Positions 10,129-22,996 of a stretch of DNA of 64,000 bases are shown piece by piece. Positions within the stretch are counted from its first letter, which is position 1, and each line of letters starts with the position of its first letter. This DNA is from Crossaster papposus (lineage: Eukaryota > Echinodermata > Asteroidea > Velatida > Solasteridae). The notes below the pieces were generated by a model that was not told the origin of the DNA, did no database searches, and worked only from the letters and a program-made list of their open reading frames with translations. The DNA lies in assembly GCA_037893245.1 (NCBI GenBank), contig JBAIAA010000241.1, positions 186,001 through 250,000 of the forward strand. Reading direction: 5' to 3'. The position numbers and the translations under genes were made by a program.

Positions 10129-12404
10129 ATGAGCACCATACCTTGCCCGGCACCTGATTGCGAAACAACCTGGCCTGCTGCCACACCCCCTGAGGTTCTG
10201 CTTCGCTTGATCGATCTGCATGAGAGGACTGCTCATCCATCTGACCACGCCTACGCGCCAGCATCTACATCCAGCACACCAAGGCAGAGAAGGTAAAGCG
10301 GCCCGTGATATCAGCAGCTGGCACGAGCGCAGAATGGGTATACTTCACGCAGAGATGGTCCGATTACAAAGCCGCCACACACCTTACCGGGTCCGACAGA
10401 GTCTTTCAGCTACTTGAGTGCTGTGATGAGGCACTCCGGAAGGACCTCACACGGACCTTTGGCGCCCTCGCCTACAGTGATGAACAGACCATTCTTTGCA
10501 ACATCAAGACACTTGCCGTGCGTCAAGAGAACATCATGGTTGCCCGAGTGCAGCTACAGCAAATGCGCCAGGACCGTGACGAGCCAGTGCGGGCCTTCTA
10601 TGCTCGCCTCCGAGGCCAAGCCGGGGTATGCAATTTCAAGGTCGAGTGCACATGCGCAACTCAGGTTGACTACAGCGACATCGTGATACGAGATACCCTC
10701 ATCCGGGGGCTCGAGGATGAGGAGATTCGACTGGACATCCTCGGTGAATCAAAACAGGACATGTCACTCGAGGAGGTACTCAAATACATCGAAGCGAAGG
10801 AGTCTGGAAAACGGTCGGCCGGTCACCTCCTCCATTGTGGCACCACCACAGCTGCAGCTGCCGCCAGCTCCTACAGGCGCCAGGAGAAGGGACACCTGCG
10901 GGGCACGTCAGGTGATGCCAGACCCGCAACCTCACTTTGCGGCCACTGTGGCAGATCGGGCCACGGGCGAAGCAGACAGGAGCGTGTACGGAAATGCACA
11001 GCCTACAACCACACGTGTACCAAGTGTGGCATCCTACACCACCACGAGAACGTGTGTCGCCAGCCACAGCGCATGCGGCAAACTGCCCCACCTACTGCAC
11101 CAACACCACGCGACAATGCCACTGCCATCTTTGAAGCCCTGTGCTCTGTAGATGACGCGTCGGTGACTAGTGCCCACGCAATTGCACTTGAGCACCACAT
11201 CTACAGTGAGTTCTGTAATGTGTGGGAGAAGCGGGCATCTGACCCCCAACCATTCGTCGATGTCTCTATACGGGCCATCCCATCAGACGCCCGAGCCCTT
11301 GGACTCCCCACACCCCTCCTTAGCCCTACCCCTCCTATCTCCTACCCAGCCATGGCCGACACTGGATGCCAGTCATGCCTCGCTGGCACGAGACTCCTGT
11401 CCAAGCTGGGCCTGGGGAGGCGCCATCTCATCCCCGTCACCATGAAGATGACTGCTGCCAATGACCACGGCATCGGCATTGCGGGTGCCTCCGTCCTACG
11501 AATTTCCGGAACTTCCACCACCGGAGAGACGCTCGAGACTCGTCAGATAGTCTACTTCACTGACTCCTCTGATAGACTATTCTTATCACGACAGGCTTGT
11601 GTCGCCCTTGGCTTGATATCTGATAGGTTTCCCACAATTGGGGAGACACACAAGCCCGGCAGCACCAGAATCTCATCTGCAGCAACCACACCAATGCCTG
11701 TTCCTGATTCCTGTATCACCCACACCTGCGAATGCCCTCCACGCCAGGTACCGCCACCTCCCCCCACATCTCTTCCATTTCCGGCAACGGAGGAGAACCG
11801 AGAGAGGCTCGAGCAATGGCTGCTTGAGCGCTACAAATCTAGCACTTTCAATGTGTGCGAGCATCAGCTACTCCCCATGATGTCTGGACCCCCGATGCAA
11901 CTCATGGTGGACCCTGCCGCTCGACCGGTCGCTCACCACACACCGATTCCCGTCCCTGTGCACTGGCGAGACGACGTGAAAGCAGGCCTCGACCAAGACG
12001 TGCGCCTCGGGGTCATTGAACCGGTACCCATTGGCACACCTGTTACTTGGTGCCACAAGATGGTGATTTGCGCCAAGAGGTCAGGCAAACCCAGACGGAC
12101 AGTTGACCTCCAGTCACTCAATCGCCATGCTGTTCGTGAAACTCACCACACACAGTCACCCTTCCACCAGGCACGCACAGTCCCATCCCACACACGCAAG
12201 ACCGTCTTTGACGCGTGGAACGGATATCACAGCATTGCCCTTGATGAACGGGACCGCCACCTCACAACATTTATCACTCCATGGGGTCGCTATCGGTACC
12301 GTGTTGCCCCGCAAGGGTACATTGCCTCAGGAGATGGCTACATTGCCTTGACGAGATCGTCGCCGACATCCCACAGAAAACCAAGTGTGTGGATGACACT
12401 CTGA
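10129..12404 (+). pseudogene. Gypsy gag, protease and N-terminal reverse transcriptase
   Basis: ATG at 10129 opens a short gag start that stops near 10293. The main frame (10305-12404) continues one base out of phase with KVKRPVISAAGTS, so one frameshift separates them. Within the 699-residue main frame, capsid-like gag occupies roughly residues 1-190. A cysteine-rich nucleocapsid (CGHCGRSGHG, then C-x2-C...H...C) lies near 205-255. The protease motif ADTGCQSCLAG is at about 350, and RT begins near 550. The RT breaks before its catalytic motif, after a local loss near APQGY. GC-rich composition stands out from the AT-rich surroundings. Confidence 0.9.
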
Positions 12405-12537
12405 TGTGGGCTGACACAATTGAGGAGGCTACCTCGAGGCCATACAGAACTTTCCCACACCACGCAACATCACAGATGTCCGAAGCTGGTTCGGTCTGGT
12501 TAACCAGGTTTCCTATGCCTTTGCCTCGGCGGAACGG
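12349..12537 (+). pseudogene. Gypsy RT catalytic motif and deletion junction
   Basis: In another frame the segment reads [18 protein letters not shown]. This is the RT active-site box with Cys where Tyr is more common before V-D-D. It is followed at once by the distal RT/connection region ([17 protein letters not shown] in yet another frame). The usual stretch of roughly 60-70 residues between them is missing, so RT carries an internal deletion and at least two frameshifts here. Confidence 0.8.
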
Positions 12538-14727
12538 ATGCTGCCCTTCCGCGAACTCCTCAAACCTGGAACACGTTTCATGTGGTCAGACCAACTGAAC
12601 CACCTCTTTGAGGAGTCCAAATCCCTGATCATCGGTGAGATCTACCAGGGGGTGGAAATCTTCGACAAGACCAAGCCAACCTGCCTGGCTACCGACTGGA
12701 GCAAGGAGGGCATTGGATTCTGGCTCCTCCAGAAGCACTGTGGCTGCCCCTCCTCCAAGCCCTTTTGCTGTAAGACTGGCTGGAAAATCACTCTCGTCGG
12801 GAGTCGCTTTACCTCAGGGGCAGAGTCCCGCTATGCTCCAGTAGAGGGGGAGGCGCTTGCAGTCATTGACGCACTCGACAAGGCGCGCCACTTTGTCCTC
12901 GGCTGTTCTGACCTCATCGTTGCTGTGGATCACAAGCCCCTCCTGAAAATACTTGGTGACCGTTCTCTCGACGACATCCCTAATCCTCGCCTTCGCAACC
13001 TCAAGGAGAAGTCTCTGCGCTACCGCTTCCGGATCATTTACATACCAGGCGTACGGCACGCTGCAGCCGACGCGGTCTCCCGCCACCCAGCTGGCAAGCC
13101 CGTGCCACTGGGCCTCCCAGATGACGTCGCAACTGTGCTCAATCCCCCCAGTCTGATCACTCTGCCCGGGCTGCCACACGACTTTCTTGCCACCCTCCGC
13201 ACTCACAGTCAGGACACCACTCCGAACACCACTCGGTTTTGCACCCCTGCAGCCCCACGGCCCACTGAGGTGATCACATCAATAACATGGAATGATGTAC
13301 GCCTCGCTACAACCAGTGACCCCTCAATGTCGAGATTGTCCGAGGCCATCGTGGATGGCTTCCCCGAGCTCCGAGGCGACCTTCCCCCTGAACTCCGCCA
13401 GTATCACCAGTTTCGTGATGGCCTAACCACTTTCGACGGGGTAGTCCTCTACAATGACCGCATAGTCATCCCTCCCCCCCTCCACGGCAAAGTGCTTCAG
13501 GCCTTGCACTCAGCCCACCAGGGCACTTCACAGATGTGCTCACGGGCAGAATCTTCATTCTTTTGGCCAGGCATGACACCAGCCATCACTGAGATGCGAG
13601 CGCGTTGTTCGCCCTGCAATCGCATGGCACCCTCACAGCCCAGTGCACCACCTACACCTCCCATCCAACCGGCCTACCCATTCCAGTGCCTAGTGTCTGA
13701 CTACTTCCACTACCGAGGTCGGACCTACTTGGTGGCTGTTGACCGTTACAGTAACTGGCCAATCGTGGAGGAGGCAGCAAATGGCGCTGCCGGACTTATT
13801 GCAGCCCTGCGCCGTATCTTTGTGACTTACGGCATCAGTGACGAGTTGACATCAGATGGCGGCCCTGAGTTCAAGTCTAGCCAGACGGCAACATTCCTTC
13901 AGAGTTGGGGCGTGAACCACCGCACGTCGTCGGTCGCCTTTCCCCACAGCAATTGCCGTGCAGAGGTGGGGGTCAAAACCGTAAAACGTCTCCTCACAGA
14001 CAACACTGATGCTGCCGGCACATTGAACACCGACGAGTTCCAGCGGGCCATGCTCCAGTACCGCAATACCCCTGACCGTGACACGCACCTTTCCCCTGCC
14101 ATGTGCATATTTGGACGGCCCATAAGGGACTTCATCCCCATCCACCCCGGCAAGTACCAGCCTCACACAACATGGCGGGAGACCCTCTACTCCCGAGAGG
14201 AGGCACTGCGCAACCGTCATATGCGTACTGCTGAGCGCCTTTCGGAGCACACCCGAACCCTTCCTCCCTTGATCGTCGGGGACTGTGTTCGCATCCAGAA
14301 CCAGACTGGCCCCAACCCCACCAAGTGGGACAAGACTGGCACTGTGGTTGAGGTGCGCCAGTTTGACCAGTATGTTGTAAGAGTAGACGGCTCTGGACGT
14401 GTCACACTGCGTAACAGGAAATTCCTGCGCAAGTACCTGCCCGTCATACCTCGTGCATCACTAGCCATGGCACCCGGCCCGACAACAGTGTCGATCCCAC
14501 CAACCCAGTCGGCCAAGCCTGCTTCGCACATCCTTGCTCCGCTACACCTAGAAACGCATGGGCCTTCTTACACTGGTCCTTTCTCCACCCCGGACGACCC
14601 ACCGGATGCTGGGATGACAACACCAGCCAGCCTGACACCACCTCCCCCCAAAACCACCATCCGCCAACAGCAACCCGAGAGCCCTGCACCAACCGGCCCC
14701 ATCCCTCGGGCTCTGCGGGCCCTATAA
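12538..14727 (+). CDS. Gypsy RNase H and integrase ORF (729 aa)
   Basis: Continuous open frame. RNase H lies near residues 50-190, with [15 protein letters not shown] and the later AVDHKPL and VSRHP. The integrase zinc finger is H-x3-H...C-x2-C (LHSAHQG ... ARCSPC) near 320-360. The catalytic core has D in LVSDYF, D in TSDGGPEF and E in CRAEVGVK, giving the full D,D-E set. A proline-rich C-terminal tail follows. Integrase looks intact while RT upstream is not, so the element could only move with help. Confidence 0.92.
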   Translation: MLPFRELLKPGTRFMWSDQLNHLFEESKSLIIGEIYQGVEIFDKTKPTCLATDWSKEGIGFWLLQKHCGCPSSKPFCCKTGWKITLVGSRFTSGAESRYAPVEGEALAVIDALDKARHFVLGCSDLIVAVDHKPLLKILGDRSLDDIPNPRLRNLKEKSLRYRFRIIYIPGVRHAAADAVSRHPAGKPVPLGLPDDVATVLNPPSLITLPGLPHDFLATLRTHSQDTTPNTTRFCTPAAPRPTEVITSITWNDVRLATTSDPSMSRLSEAIVDGFPELRGDLPPELRQYHQFRDGLTTFDGVVLYNDRIVIPPPLHGKVLQALHSAHQGTSQMCSRAESSFFWPGMTPAITEMRARCSPCNRMAPSQPSAPPTPPIQPAYPFQCLVSDYFHYRGRTYLVAVDRYSNWPIVEEAANGAAGLIAALRRIFVTYGISDELTSDGGPEFKSSQTATFLQSWGVNHRTSSVAFPHSNCRAEVGVKTVKRLLTDNTDAAGTLNTDEFQRAMLQYRNTPDRDTHLSPAMCIFGRPIRDFIPIHPGKYQPHTTWRETLYSREEALRNRHMRTAERLSEHTRTLPPLIVGDCVRIQNQTGPNPTKWDKTGTVVEVRQFDQYVVRVDGSGRVTLRNRKFLRKYLPVIPRASLAMAPGPTTVSIPPTQSAKPASHILAPLHLETHGPSYTGPFSTPDDPPDAGMTTPASLTPPPPKTTIRQQQPESPAPTGPIPRALRAL

Positions 14728-14900
14728 TGCCGCACAACGCCCCCGGCCTTGAGGAGCAGCCCATCGTCACCATCGAGCCTCCGGCCTCCCCTTCTCAACC
14801 GCACACCCCTCAACTCGACAGACCAAACCACCACAGTGGATGCAAAATGGGGACTTTGTCAAGAAATGACAACTTTTTCAATCTTTGTCACTCCCCTCCA

Positions 14901-14916
14901 AAGATTTGGGAGGGCA
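14901..14916 (+). other. Polypurine tract before the 3' LTR
   Basis: AAGATTTGGGAGGGCA precedes the 3' LTR directly, the expected place for plus-strand priming. Confidence 0.7.
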
Positions 14917-15067
14917 TAGAGAACTTTGACTTTACCATGTTCCATGTTTATGCGTTAACGTTTACCTGTTGCCATTTTCTTGTTTCATATTTGTTTTAGA
15001 CGTTGTCGTCATTGCTTGAAGACGAATAAACTACCATAGAAAGCAAATAGTGTCATATACTTATTTA
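14917..15067 (+). repeat. 3' LTR of Gypsy element (151 bp)
   Basis: Same length and, by eye, same sequence as the 5' LTR. It is followed by CCTGT (15068-15072), duplicating 9950-9954: a 5-bp target site duplication. Confidence 0.95.
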
Positions 15068-15150
15068 CCTGTGATACCATTCCTGTGGTAACATGTTCCT
15101 GTGATACATGTTCCCAGTACTTGTTCCTGTGGTATCATGTGGTATTTACC
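15068..15150. repeat. Continuation of the CCTGTGGTA minisatellite
   Basis: Degenerate units (CCTGTGATACCATT, CCTGTGGTAACATG, CCTGTGGTATCATG) resume the array interrupted by the Gypsy insertion. Confidence 0.8.
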
Positions 15151-17025
15151 TTTCAATGAGTACCACTTTCTTCTGTTGAATATTCCTGTAAAAACATGGC
15201 ACTTAGAAATTAAAGTGATGCACTAAAACCCTTTAAATATGCTCTTTCAGATTGTTGTTTATTGAAAGTCCTTCCACCACCACCACCACCAATCCTACAT
15301 GTACTTGTGTCGATTTTTTAAGATATACAGCAAACAAAGTAGATTCAGGTTACATTCAAATTTTGGATTCAAGGAGCAACTGTTTGCATTCATACATTTC
15401 TTTGCAATGAAGTTTCATGTCCTTAAACTACCGTATAATGACGGTAATAACAGCAAGTCAGCAAGTTATTTTATATATATTTCTGAGTCAACTTGTGCGT
15501 AGTAAAGTGGAAGGGTTTATTGGGTTCTGTCACATTTGATTTACATGTGATAATACAAAAGCCATAGAACAATCTCTTCGCTTGATATTTGCAAATTGTA
15601 CTGATTCAAGAAGAGGAAAGAAACTACTGATTGGTTAGTTTCAAACCTAATGTATTTGACTTACAAATACAATTATGTTCAAGTATAATTAGCTGTTAAA
15701 ATCTTTGTGATGCGAATGCGAAAAGTATAATTGAATAATGAACATGTATACCAAAAAAGTCCTTCAACATTTCTTATAGTGCCCAGAGTTTACCCTTATA
15801 ATGCACAAGTTTGTTCGATCACATCAACAATTAAGACTTCATTTATAAAGTCTCTGTCTGTACAAGCTCCTCTCGGTGTTCGCTGAATTCCCCCGTCTAC
15901 ATCTGTTTCAACCAGCCACAAATTTGATCTCTTCACTAGTAGTACGGTTAAACTGATCTTCAATCTTGACCAACTCCCTGGCATTGAGAACAAACAAAAA
16001 TTACAAAAAGGAAAATTCATTAACAAAGTTCAAAACCAAGGGAAAAACAAATATATAATCTGAAATAATCAAACGTAGTTTAAGACGTACCGGTACACCT
16101 TAAAGAATGGCACCAATCACAAACCTAGCCTTTTTAGCCTTCAATATTTTCAGTCATTACATTGACATTGTTTGTAGTTCGTTTGAGCACCCATGATGAT
16201 GTTTTAATATTCCATTACATTGGTTTTTAAGAAAGTCTTTATATTATCCCAAGTACATGTAATGTGATCAAAAATGTGTTGATCGTATGTTGCATATTGG
16301 AATAAACAATCAGTTGACTAACATTACAGGATCACAACAAGTATATAAAAGATTGACAAGATATAAATGTTGAACATTGAAGTCAATACAAAAAAACTTA
16401 CCACACAACTGAGTCAACCGACAGCCATGACAGCAGGACTATATGCAGAATGCAATGAAGTTCTGTCCAAATGAAAGCCTTATGTTTTCAACCAAAACAT
16501 ACATAAACTCAAGTCATTTTGTCATGATATCTTGACAGGCATGTGAGATACATTTTGGCAGTTCTGGGGCACCATTATACTATGAATAGTTGCAGTTTTC
16601 AAGAAAACATTGATGTACATTATACCACTGATAAACTGCTCTTTCCCCAACCCAGTTCAAAATATGCAGCATGTGGGCTTGGTGTAGCCAAGCCTAGAGT
16701 TAATGCAAGGTCATTGGACCTTGAGACTTGCATGCACTGTATAGGGGTCAAAGGGCATTCACATGTCCTTGCAAGACAACCACAAGCCATTGTGTGCCTA
16801 TACTGCACCAGAGCTGTACTGTACAGTATATGTACACAATGACTGAGAGATAAGCATTTAGTTTTGTGTGATGTGTGTATTAACTGGAATAAGAACAGCC
16901 TTTCTTGTCTGGTATTTTCTCCCTAGCATCCACAAAAAAAACCGCAGACAGTTCTGTGAAACAATTTACTATTTCTACCTGCCCTCAAAATTAAAATCCC
17001 TATGAAAATTACAGCAAAAGTAAAT
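15151..17025. other. Spacer without recognised gene
   Basis: AT-rich, with a short (CCA)n run near 15278-15292. ORFs at 15796-16026 and 16543-16842 show no domain or splice-consistent structure. Confidence 0.5.
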
Positions 17026-17755
17026 CTAACTCGAGTACCACAGGGATACCACAAGACAGGAACCAATTAATCTATATGTGGTACATGACTGTCGATGTGT
17101 ACTGTGTGGTATCTCATCAGTATATGTACCATAGGGATACCACAGGACAACAAGATGGGAACTAATTATGTAGTACTTCAATGTCTTTAATTTGTGTGTT
17201 ATCTCATCATTTACCACAGGGATACCACAGGACAGAGATGTGGGAAACGGCAATCTTGTGGTACTAACTGTCCTTGTGTGGTCTCTTAATAGTTACAATG
17301 AGTACCACGTACAGTACAGGCTAGGGCAGAGATGTCCTGTGGTACTTAATTATTACCACACAAAACCATTTTGTATGACATGTTTGTGTCCTGTGGTAAT
17401 TTGTGTGGTATCTAAGTAAATACCACAGGAATACCACAGGACACCTCTATCCTGTAGTATGTATTATTACCACACAAAACCATTTTGTATGACATATGCC
17501 CTCTGGTAATTTGTGTGATATCAAAGTAAATACCACAGGAATACCACAGGACATCTCTATCCTGTGGTATATTACCACACAAAACCATTTTGTACGACTG
17601 TCCTGTGGTAATTTGTGTGGTACCGGTATCTAAGTAATTACCACAGGAATACCACAGGGCAGCAATGTCCTGTGGTATACCACACAAATTTGTGTGGTAT
17701 TTGACTGTCCTGCGGTAATTGTGTGGTATACCACAGGAATACCACAGGACATTTT
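17026..17755. repeat. Array of ACCACAGGAATACCACAGGAC iterons, inverted relative to 9588-9954
   Basis: Six or more degenerate ~110-bp units combine GTAAATACCACAGGAATACC, a CTATCCTGTGGTA reverse word, and ACCACACAAAACCATTTTGT. The core word is the reverse complement of the 9588-15150 array word. The outer edges also mirror each other (AAATGTCCTGT near 9583; ACAGGACATTTTC near 17746), so 9583-17755 may be one fold-back unit enlarged by the Gypsy insertion. Confidence 0.75.
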
Positions 17756-17982
17756 CGTAAGGGGTAGCACGACGTTCAACCATTTTTGTTCAACCAAATT
17801 TGACGCTGTGTCGTGCTGCACACCGTGGCATCAAACGTCGTGCCAAATTATAATAAATTCCTACTTGGCCTTGTAATTGGAATGCTTAAGCACAAATTCA
17901 AAATGTTCAAGGAACAAAATTGCAAACAAATAAGACGGATTTAGTGTGTGCTAATGCAGTTCATGCAGATACAATGTACATA
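17756..17982. other. Short spacer with CACGACGTT inverted words
   Basis: AGCACGACGTTCAACC near 17766 and TCAAACGTCGTGCC near 17831 form an inverted pair of about 75 bp; class unknown. Confidence 0.4.
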
Positions 17983-18735
17983 TAGACCAAGAGCTAGCTG
18001 AGATTTATTTGACAAAATTGTTACAAAAGCTTTGATGGCTGAGTGGGGTACAGCTACCTACATGTACCCTGTCTCCAAAAAGTCTTTTCTTAAGTTTGGC
18101 AAGTTCTGGGTGGGGTGGGGGGTACCCCTCAAAGTACCCCCAAATTAAGTTTTATTTGACAAAATTGTTACAAATCTGAAAACACTTTGCCAATGTTGAG
18201 TAAGGTCCATATATCCAGAATCGCCAACTTAAGAACAAATTATGTTCTGGAAAGGTCACTTAAGACAACACGCTAATTAGTGCTAATTAGGGTTTTATTT
18301 GACAAAATTGTTACAAATCTGAAACCACTTGGAAAATGTTAAGTGAGGCACATCCAGAATCACCGACTTAAGACAAAATTATATTCTGGAAAGGTCACTT
18401 AAGACAAGGTCAAAGGTCAATTTGCACCAAATGACCTTTCATACAAGTTTGTGTGAGATAAAACCTAAAATAACCCAAACCACATGAAAAATGTAGAATT
18501 TGATTCACATGTACAAAATAACCAACTTACATGTAAGACAAAATTAGGTTCTGGAAAGGTCACTTAAGACAAGGTCAAAGGTCACTCTTTCATACAAGTT
18601 ACCGGTATATGTGTGAGATAGAACCTACAATAACCAAAACCAAAACGAAAATGTACCGTGACACGTAGTTTGGTATTACTATTTGTTATACTATTATAAA
18701 GTATCAGGTGCACCACTCACTATGTAGTTGGGTTG

Positions 18736-20149
18736 GAAGGAGGGGGTATCGTGCACCCTCGGAAATCAATTTCTAATTGGTGTCTCTAGGTCAGAAAAAA
18801 TGCGTAGAAAACGATTTGCTATGTTAAACAATTCAAAAAATGTCCCACGTATCATTTGTATGCAAATTAGTGCCGCCATTATCGAAAAATAAATTTTTCA
18901 CTATATCTCAGCCAATATTGAAGTTAATTAAATAAAGACGGTGTCCAGATCCATGTTTTAAGGGTCAAAGATCACAATAAAACTATTCCGGAAGTGACAT
19001 GTGTCCGTGGGATAGGAATTTATCAAAAAATCATGTGTATACATAATTTTATATCGGCCAATAATGACATAATTGCACAAGTAAGGTGTCTGCACCCATG
19101 TTTTGAAGGTCAATGATCATTAGAAGACTTTCTTGTGTAACTTTGCGTGTCGGTGGCATGTAAATGTGCAAATTCTAAAGTGCCAGCATTACCTAAACAT
19201 GTTTATGCTGTATCTCGGCCAATATTACACATCAATTAAGAGGCACTTTTATACATGTAGGGCAATAATTTTTAAGTTGTCCACTTTCATATCCATCACT
19301 CGTCATCGCTTTCAATGAAACCTTTAAAGTCTTCTTTGTCCGTTTTCTCTTCTTCCTCCCCTTCCTCTTCTGCACGATCTCCATTGTTTAGAATATCAAC
19401 CAGTGAGGTTGGTAGGACTGGACCGTAGGACTTAAACAGTTATTTACCGTTATTTCTGGCATTGCATTACATACCAATATTACCAGGGGGAATATTACAG
19501 AAATTCCCGGCATTGCATCTTTATTACTACCTGATATTATCCCATTTACCCAATATTGGTTATTACTAATATAACGATACTACCGGAACAATACTACAAT
19601 ACTACAATTTGTATACATTTTAGTATATAAGTACATGTAAACATCAATGACTCTTCTGAGCTTGCCACTCCTACAATCTTGGTGTGTACTTAAACGCTAT
19701 ATATTTGCCCAATATCACCACCGTCTGTAATCACAGTTTGCAATTAATTTTTTGTTAATTTATTGTGTGCTGGCTTTTTGGCAAATTTGTTTCTTTGAGA
19801 CTTGGGAGTAAATAAATATTACACAATAATCTCTACGAAAACACCCTAAACGTATCACTATTACGCAAATAAATAATGTTCATGTTCATAAAAAGTGACA
19901 AAAATGTTTCACTAAGGTTTATCACGCCCACTTGGGGTCAACATGTAAATTGAGGTTACCCAATATTACCAGGGAGAATGTAACTGATATTCATGGCGTT
20001 TCCGTGATATCAATGGCGGCACTAATTTGCATAAAAAATGATACGTGGGACATTTTTTGATTTGTTTAACATAGCAAATAGTTTTCTACGCATAGAGACA
20101 CCAATTAGAAATTGATTTCCGAGGGTGCATGAAACCCCCTTATTCCCAC
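18736..20149. mobile_element. Nested TIR element (GGAAGGAGGGGGT.TCGTGCACC ends)
   Basis: About 170 bp at the left (GTGCACCCTCGGAAATCAAT ... TTAGTGCCGCCATTATC) recur inverted at 19995-20149. A lone left arm of the same family is at 26764-26940. The interior has repeated TATCTCGGCCAATATT words and ACCAATATTACC iterons; no coding signal. Confidence 0.8.
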
Positions 20150-20158
20150 TAAACTAAT

Positions 20159-21371
20159 GTTCTTTGCCTGGATCAGGCAGTTCGCCTTAAGAAAATACAG
20201 TAGTCTCGCGTATACTCCGCTGCAGCGATTGGCGAGAATTGTCTGCGGCTATTGTTTGATGGGAATAAATCAATGACATATCGATTTAAATTTGAAAATG
20301 TTTGGGCGATCGCCACGGCGGGACTACTCTATTTTGTGCGTTGTGTAAAAGGAGAGTTTAAAGACAAGGGGAATTGAATTTAAGAAACATAGATTCTAAA
20401 GAGTCGGTTTCAATTCACACATTGCCAATATTATTGCAAAGGCCGTGCGTAATTAATTTTATGTTTCAGGTCGAGAGTGCGCACATATTTTGGCCTCTCA
20501 GCTTACAAACAACTCAACTGGAAAATGCACATATGTTGCTCGTCTATTTTTCGGGATTTTGAACATTTTCAACACAAACCTTTAACATTTAATTTACGAT
20601 TTCTACAAAACATGAACAATAGAAATGTACTATGTTGAAAAACAAGTTTGCGCACCAATTTTATGGAACCACGGGATCCGAAACATAGAATTTATTACGC
20701 ACAGCCTCACTAAAACATAGATGCAGAATATAATCTATTATCAGGAATCCAAGATGTGCATTGCATCTGTAGTCACTTTGACTACCACAGATATTAAAGG
20801 TAGTATACACCATTGGTAATTATTTGAATTATTATGAATGGGTGGAATTTGGGGGTTGTATTTGATAGTAAATATCGCTTAACTAACCTGTCTAAAGTTT
20901 TACAATCATGAATGCCGAGAAAAGCACGAAAACTGGCGTTTGTTTTCAAACGGCGTCGAGCAGTTATTGTTATGTTATTTGTGTCTTTTTCGCGATCGCC
21001 GTCCAAATATGGGAATGGTTTGTATGGTGGGTAATAATCCTGCGACTTTTTCAACAATCCATTTAAAGAAGACTAGTGAACGTATGGTAGCTTACTCGTC
21101 ATCGATGATTCAAATAAGTGTGTCACGTTCACACTTCTCCCTCAGCTGCCATCGATGTTATACGCCTTTCTCTGTATACTAGCGCTATAACGCAAACTGT
21201 CCGACTACAGGGGGTAATTTTATGTTTACACTTGTTTTTTTCTCTCTCTACAACACCACGTAAAAGTTCTTATGGGGCAGGTCGTGCAGTCTCGAGACGA
21301 AACCTGACGAGTCTCGCTTTTTAGACATTTTTGTTCTGGTTCTGGCGAACTGCCTGCTCCAGGCAAAGAAC
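20159..21371. mobile_element. Nested element with 28-bp TIRs (GTTCTTTGCCTGG...)
   Basis: GTTCTTTGCCTGGATCAGGC (20159 on) and its inverse GCCTGCTCCAGGCAAAGAAC (ending 21371) bracket 1.2 kb of non-coding DNA that includes a truncated TTAA MITE. Confidence 0.7.
20798..21007. mobile_element. TTAA MITE, 3'-truncated copy
   Basis: TTAA at 20794-20797, then AGGTAGTATACACCATTGG and the family sequence to the central GATCGCCGTCC. The right half is missing. Confidence 0.8.
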
Positions 21372-22220
21372 ACAGTGAGTGGTGCACCTGATACTTTATA
21401 ATAGTATAACAAATGGTAATACCAAACTACATGTCATCGTACATTTTTGTTTTGGTTATTTAAGGTTCTATCTCACACATAACTTGTATGAAAGAGTGAC
21501 CTTTGACCTTGTCTTAAGTGACCTTTCCAGAATAATATTTTGTCTTAAGTCGGTGATTCTGGATGTATGGACCTCGCTTAACATTTTCCAAGTGGTTTAA
21601 GATTTGTAACAATTTTGTCAAATAAAACCTTAATTAGCACTAATTAGCGTCTTGTCTTAAGTGACCTTTCCAGAACCTAATTTTGTCTTAAGTTGGTTAT
21701 TTTGTACATGTGAATCAAATTCTACATTTTTCATGTAGTTTTGGTTATTTTAGGTTTTATCTCACACAAACTTGTATGAAAGGTCATTTGGTGCAAATTG
21801 ACCTTTGACCTTGTCTTAAGTGACCTTTCCAGAATATAATTTTGTCTTAAGTTGGTGATTCTGGTTGTATGGACCTTACTTAACATTTTCCATGTGGTCT
21901 CAGATTTGTAACAATTTTGTCAAATAAAACCCTAATTAGCACTAATTAGCGTGTTGTCTTAAGTGACCTTTCCAGAACATAATTTTTTCTTAAGTTGGCG
22001 ATTCTGGATATATGGACCTTACTCAACATTGGCCACAAGTGTTTTCAGATTTGTAACAATTTTGTCAAATAAAACTTGAGGGGTACCCCCCACCCCACCC
22101 AGAACTTGCCAAACTTAAGAAAAGACTTTTTGGAGACAGGTAAGGTAGCTGTACCCCACTCAGCCATCAAAGCTTTTGTAACAATTTTGTCAAATAAATC
22201 TCAGCTAGCTCTTGGTCTAA

Positions 22221-22996
22221 TAGTGTCCCAGAAAAAAGGTAATTCTAACAATTAGGGTTAGGTTGACAAAGATATGCATTTTATGACTATTAATTATGTT
22301 TTACCATAAAGTAGAAGCAAAATGGTTTCCGGTAATAACTTGATTTTATTCATCCAGTCATGCAGCATTGTTTGGAAAATGATATGTAAAAACCCTTTTG
22401 GGACAGTTCATGCTTTAAATCATGCTGTGGCACGGCCAGCCAGTGTACCGAACGTCAGCTTTGACTTCTTGTGACTTTTTTATTTGGCGGTATTTAAAAA
22501 ACAGTGTTTACGAGTCATCCACGTAAACCTTCAGGATTTGCAAGCCCACATTCAACATGAGGCCGACTTTCTACGTGATGACCCTGCAATGGTGAGACGA
22601 GATGCAATGGACATTCACTGCCATTGTGGACTTTGCATTGAAAGAGTTGGGCACGAGAAAGGTGTTGGTGCATAATTCAGTACTGAATAAATGTGACCAA
22701 TTGATAAACATTTTGTACGTATAGCATTTAGATTTATAATGGTTAGATTTTCCTCGGACCATATACCTGAATGTGCTGCTCATGTCTGACAATAATCTGT
22801 CTCAAAGGGGTTTTCACATACCATTTTCCAAACAATGGTGCTCAGTGATGCATCACCGGAGGAATGCATTCAAGTTACCACTGAAAAGCATGTTGTTTCT
22901 ACTTTTAGGGCAAACACACTTAATAGCCATAAAATGCATATCTTTGTGAAATTAACCCTTATTGTCAGAATTACATTTTTTGTGGGACACTCTGTA
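22221..22996. mobile_element. Mariner/IS630-like deletion derivative
   Basis: The left GTGTCCCAGAAAAAAGGTAATTC and right inverse GTGTCCCACAAAAAATGTAATT give imperfect TIRs of about 75 bp sharing CAAAGATATGCATTTTATG. A second inverted pair (TGTTTGGAAAATGATATG / CATACCATTTTCCAAACA) lies inside. The right end reads GGGACACTCTGTA; the left has lost the outer CTCTG. GTGTCCC termini and TA flanks suit the mariner/IS630 group. Confidence 0.7.
22484..22675 (+). pseudogene. C-terminal transposase fragment
   Basis: The frame reads VNLQDLQAHIQHEADFLRDD ... VRRDAMDIHCHCGLCIERVG and stops at TAA. The pattern of an acidic helix, an R-R pair, a final helix and CIER resembles C-termini of IS630/mariner-type transposases. 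The catalytic D,D residues are absent. Position inside a TIR pair supports the call; family identity is tentative. Confidence 0.45.

Larger units (their letters stand above)
17983..22219. mobile_element. Long-TIR fold-back element (about 4.2 kb)
   Basis: 17983-18727 is repeated in reverse complement at 21372-22219, starting TAGACCAAGAGCTAGCTGAG and ending at its inverse. Each arm contains tandem degenerate ~150-bp blocks built on TTTATTTGACAAAATTGTTAC, GGAAAGGTCACTTAAGACAA and GACCTTTGACC. The interior holds two further inverted-repeat elements and no coding region. No clean target duplication is visible. Confidence 0.85.

Noticed and set aside
10780-14834. Many minus-strand ORFs of 60-130 codons
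   Set aside because: Shadows of the GC-rich Gypsy coding strand; no domain recognised.
17026-17783. Minus-strand ORF rich in CGIPVV repeats
   Set aside because: A by-product of the ACCACAGGAATACC iterons.
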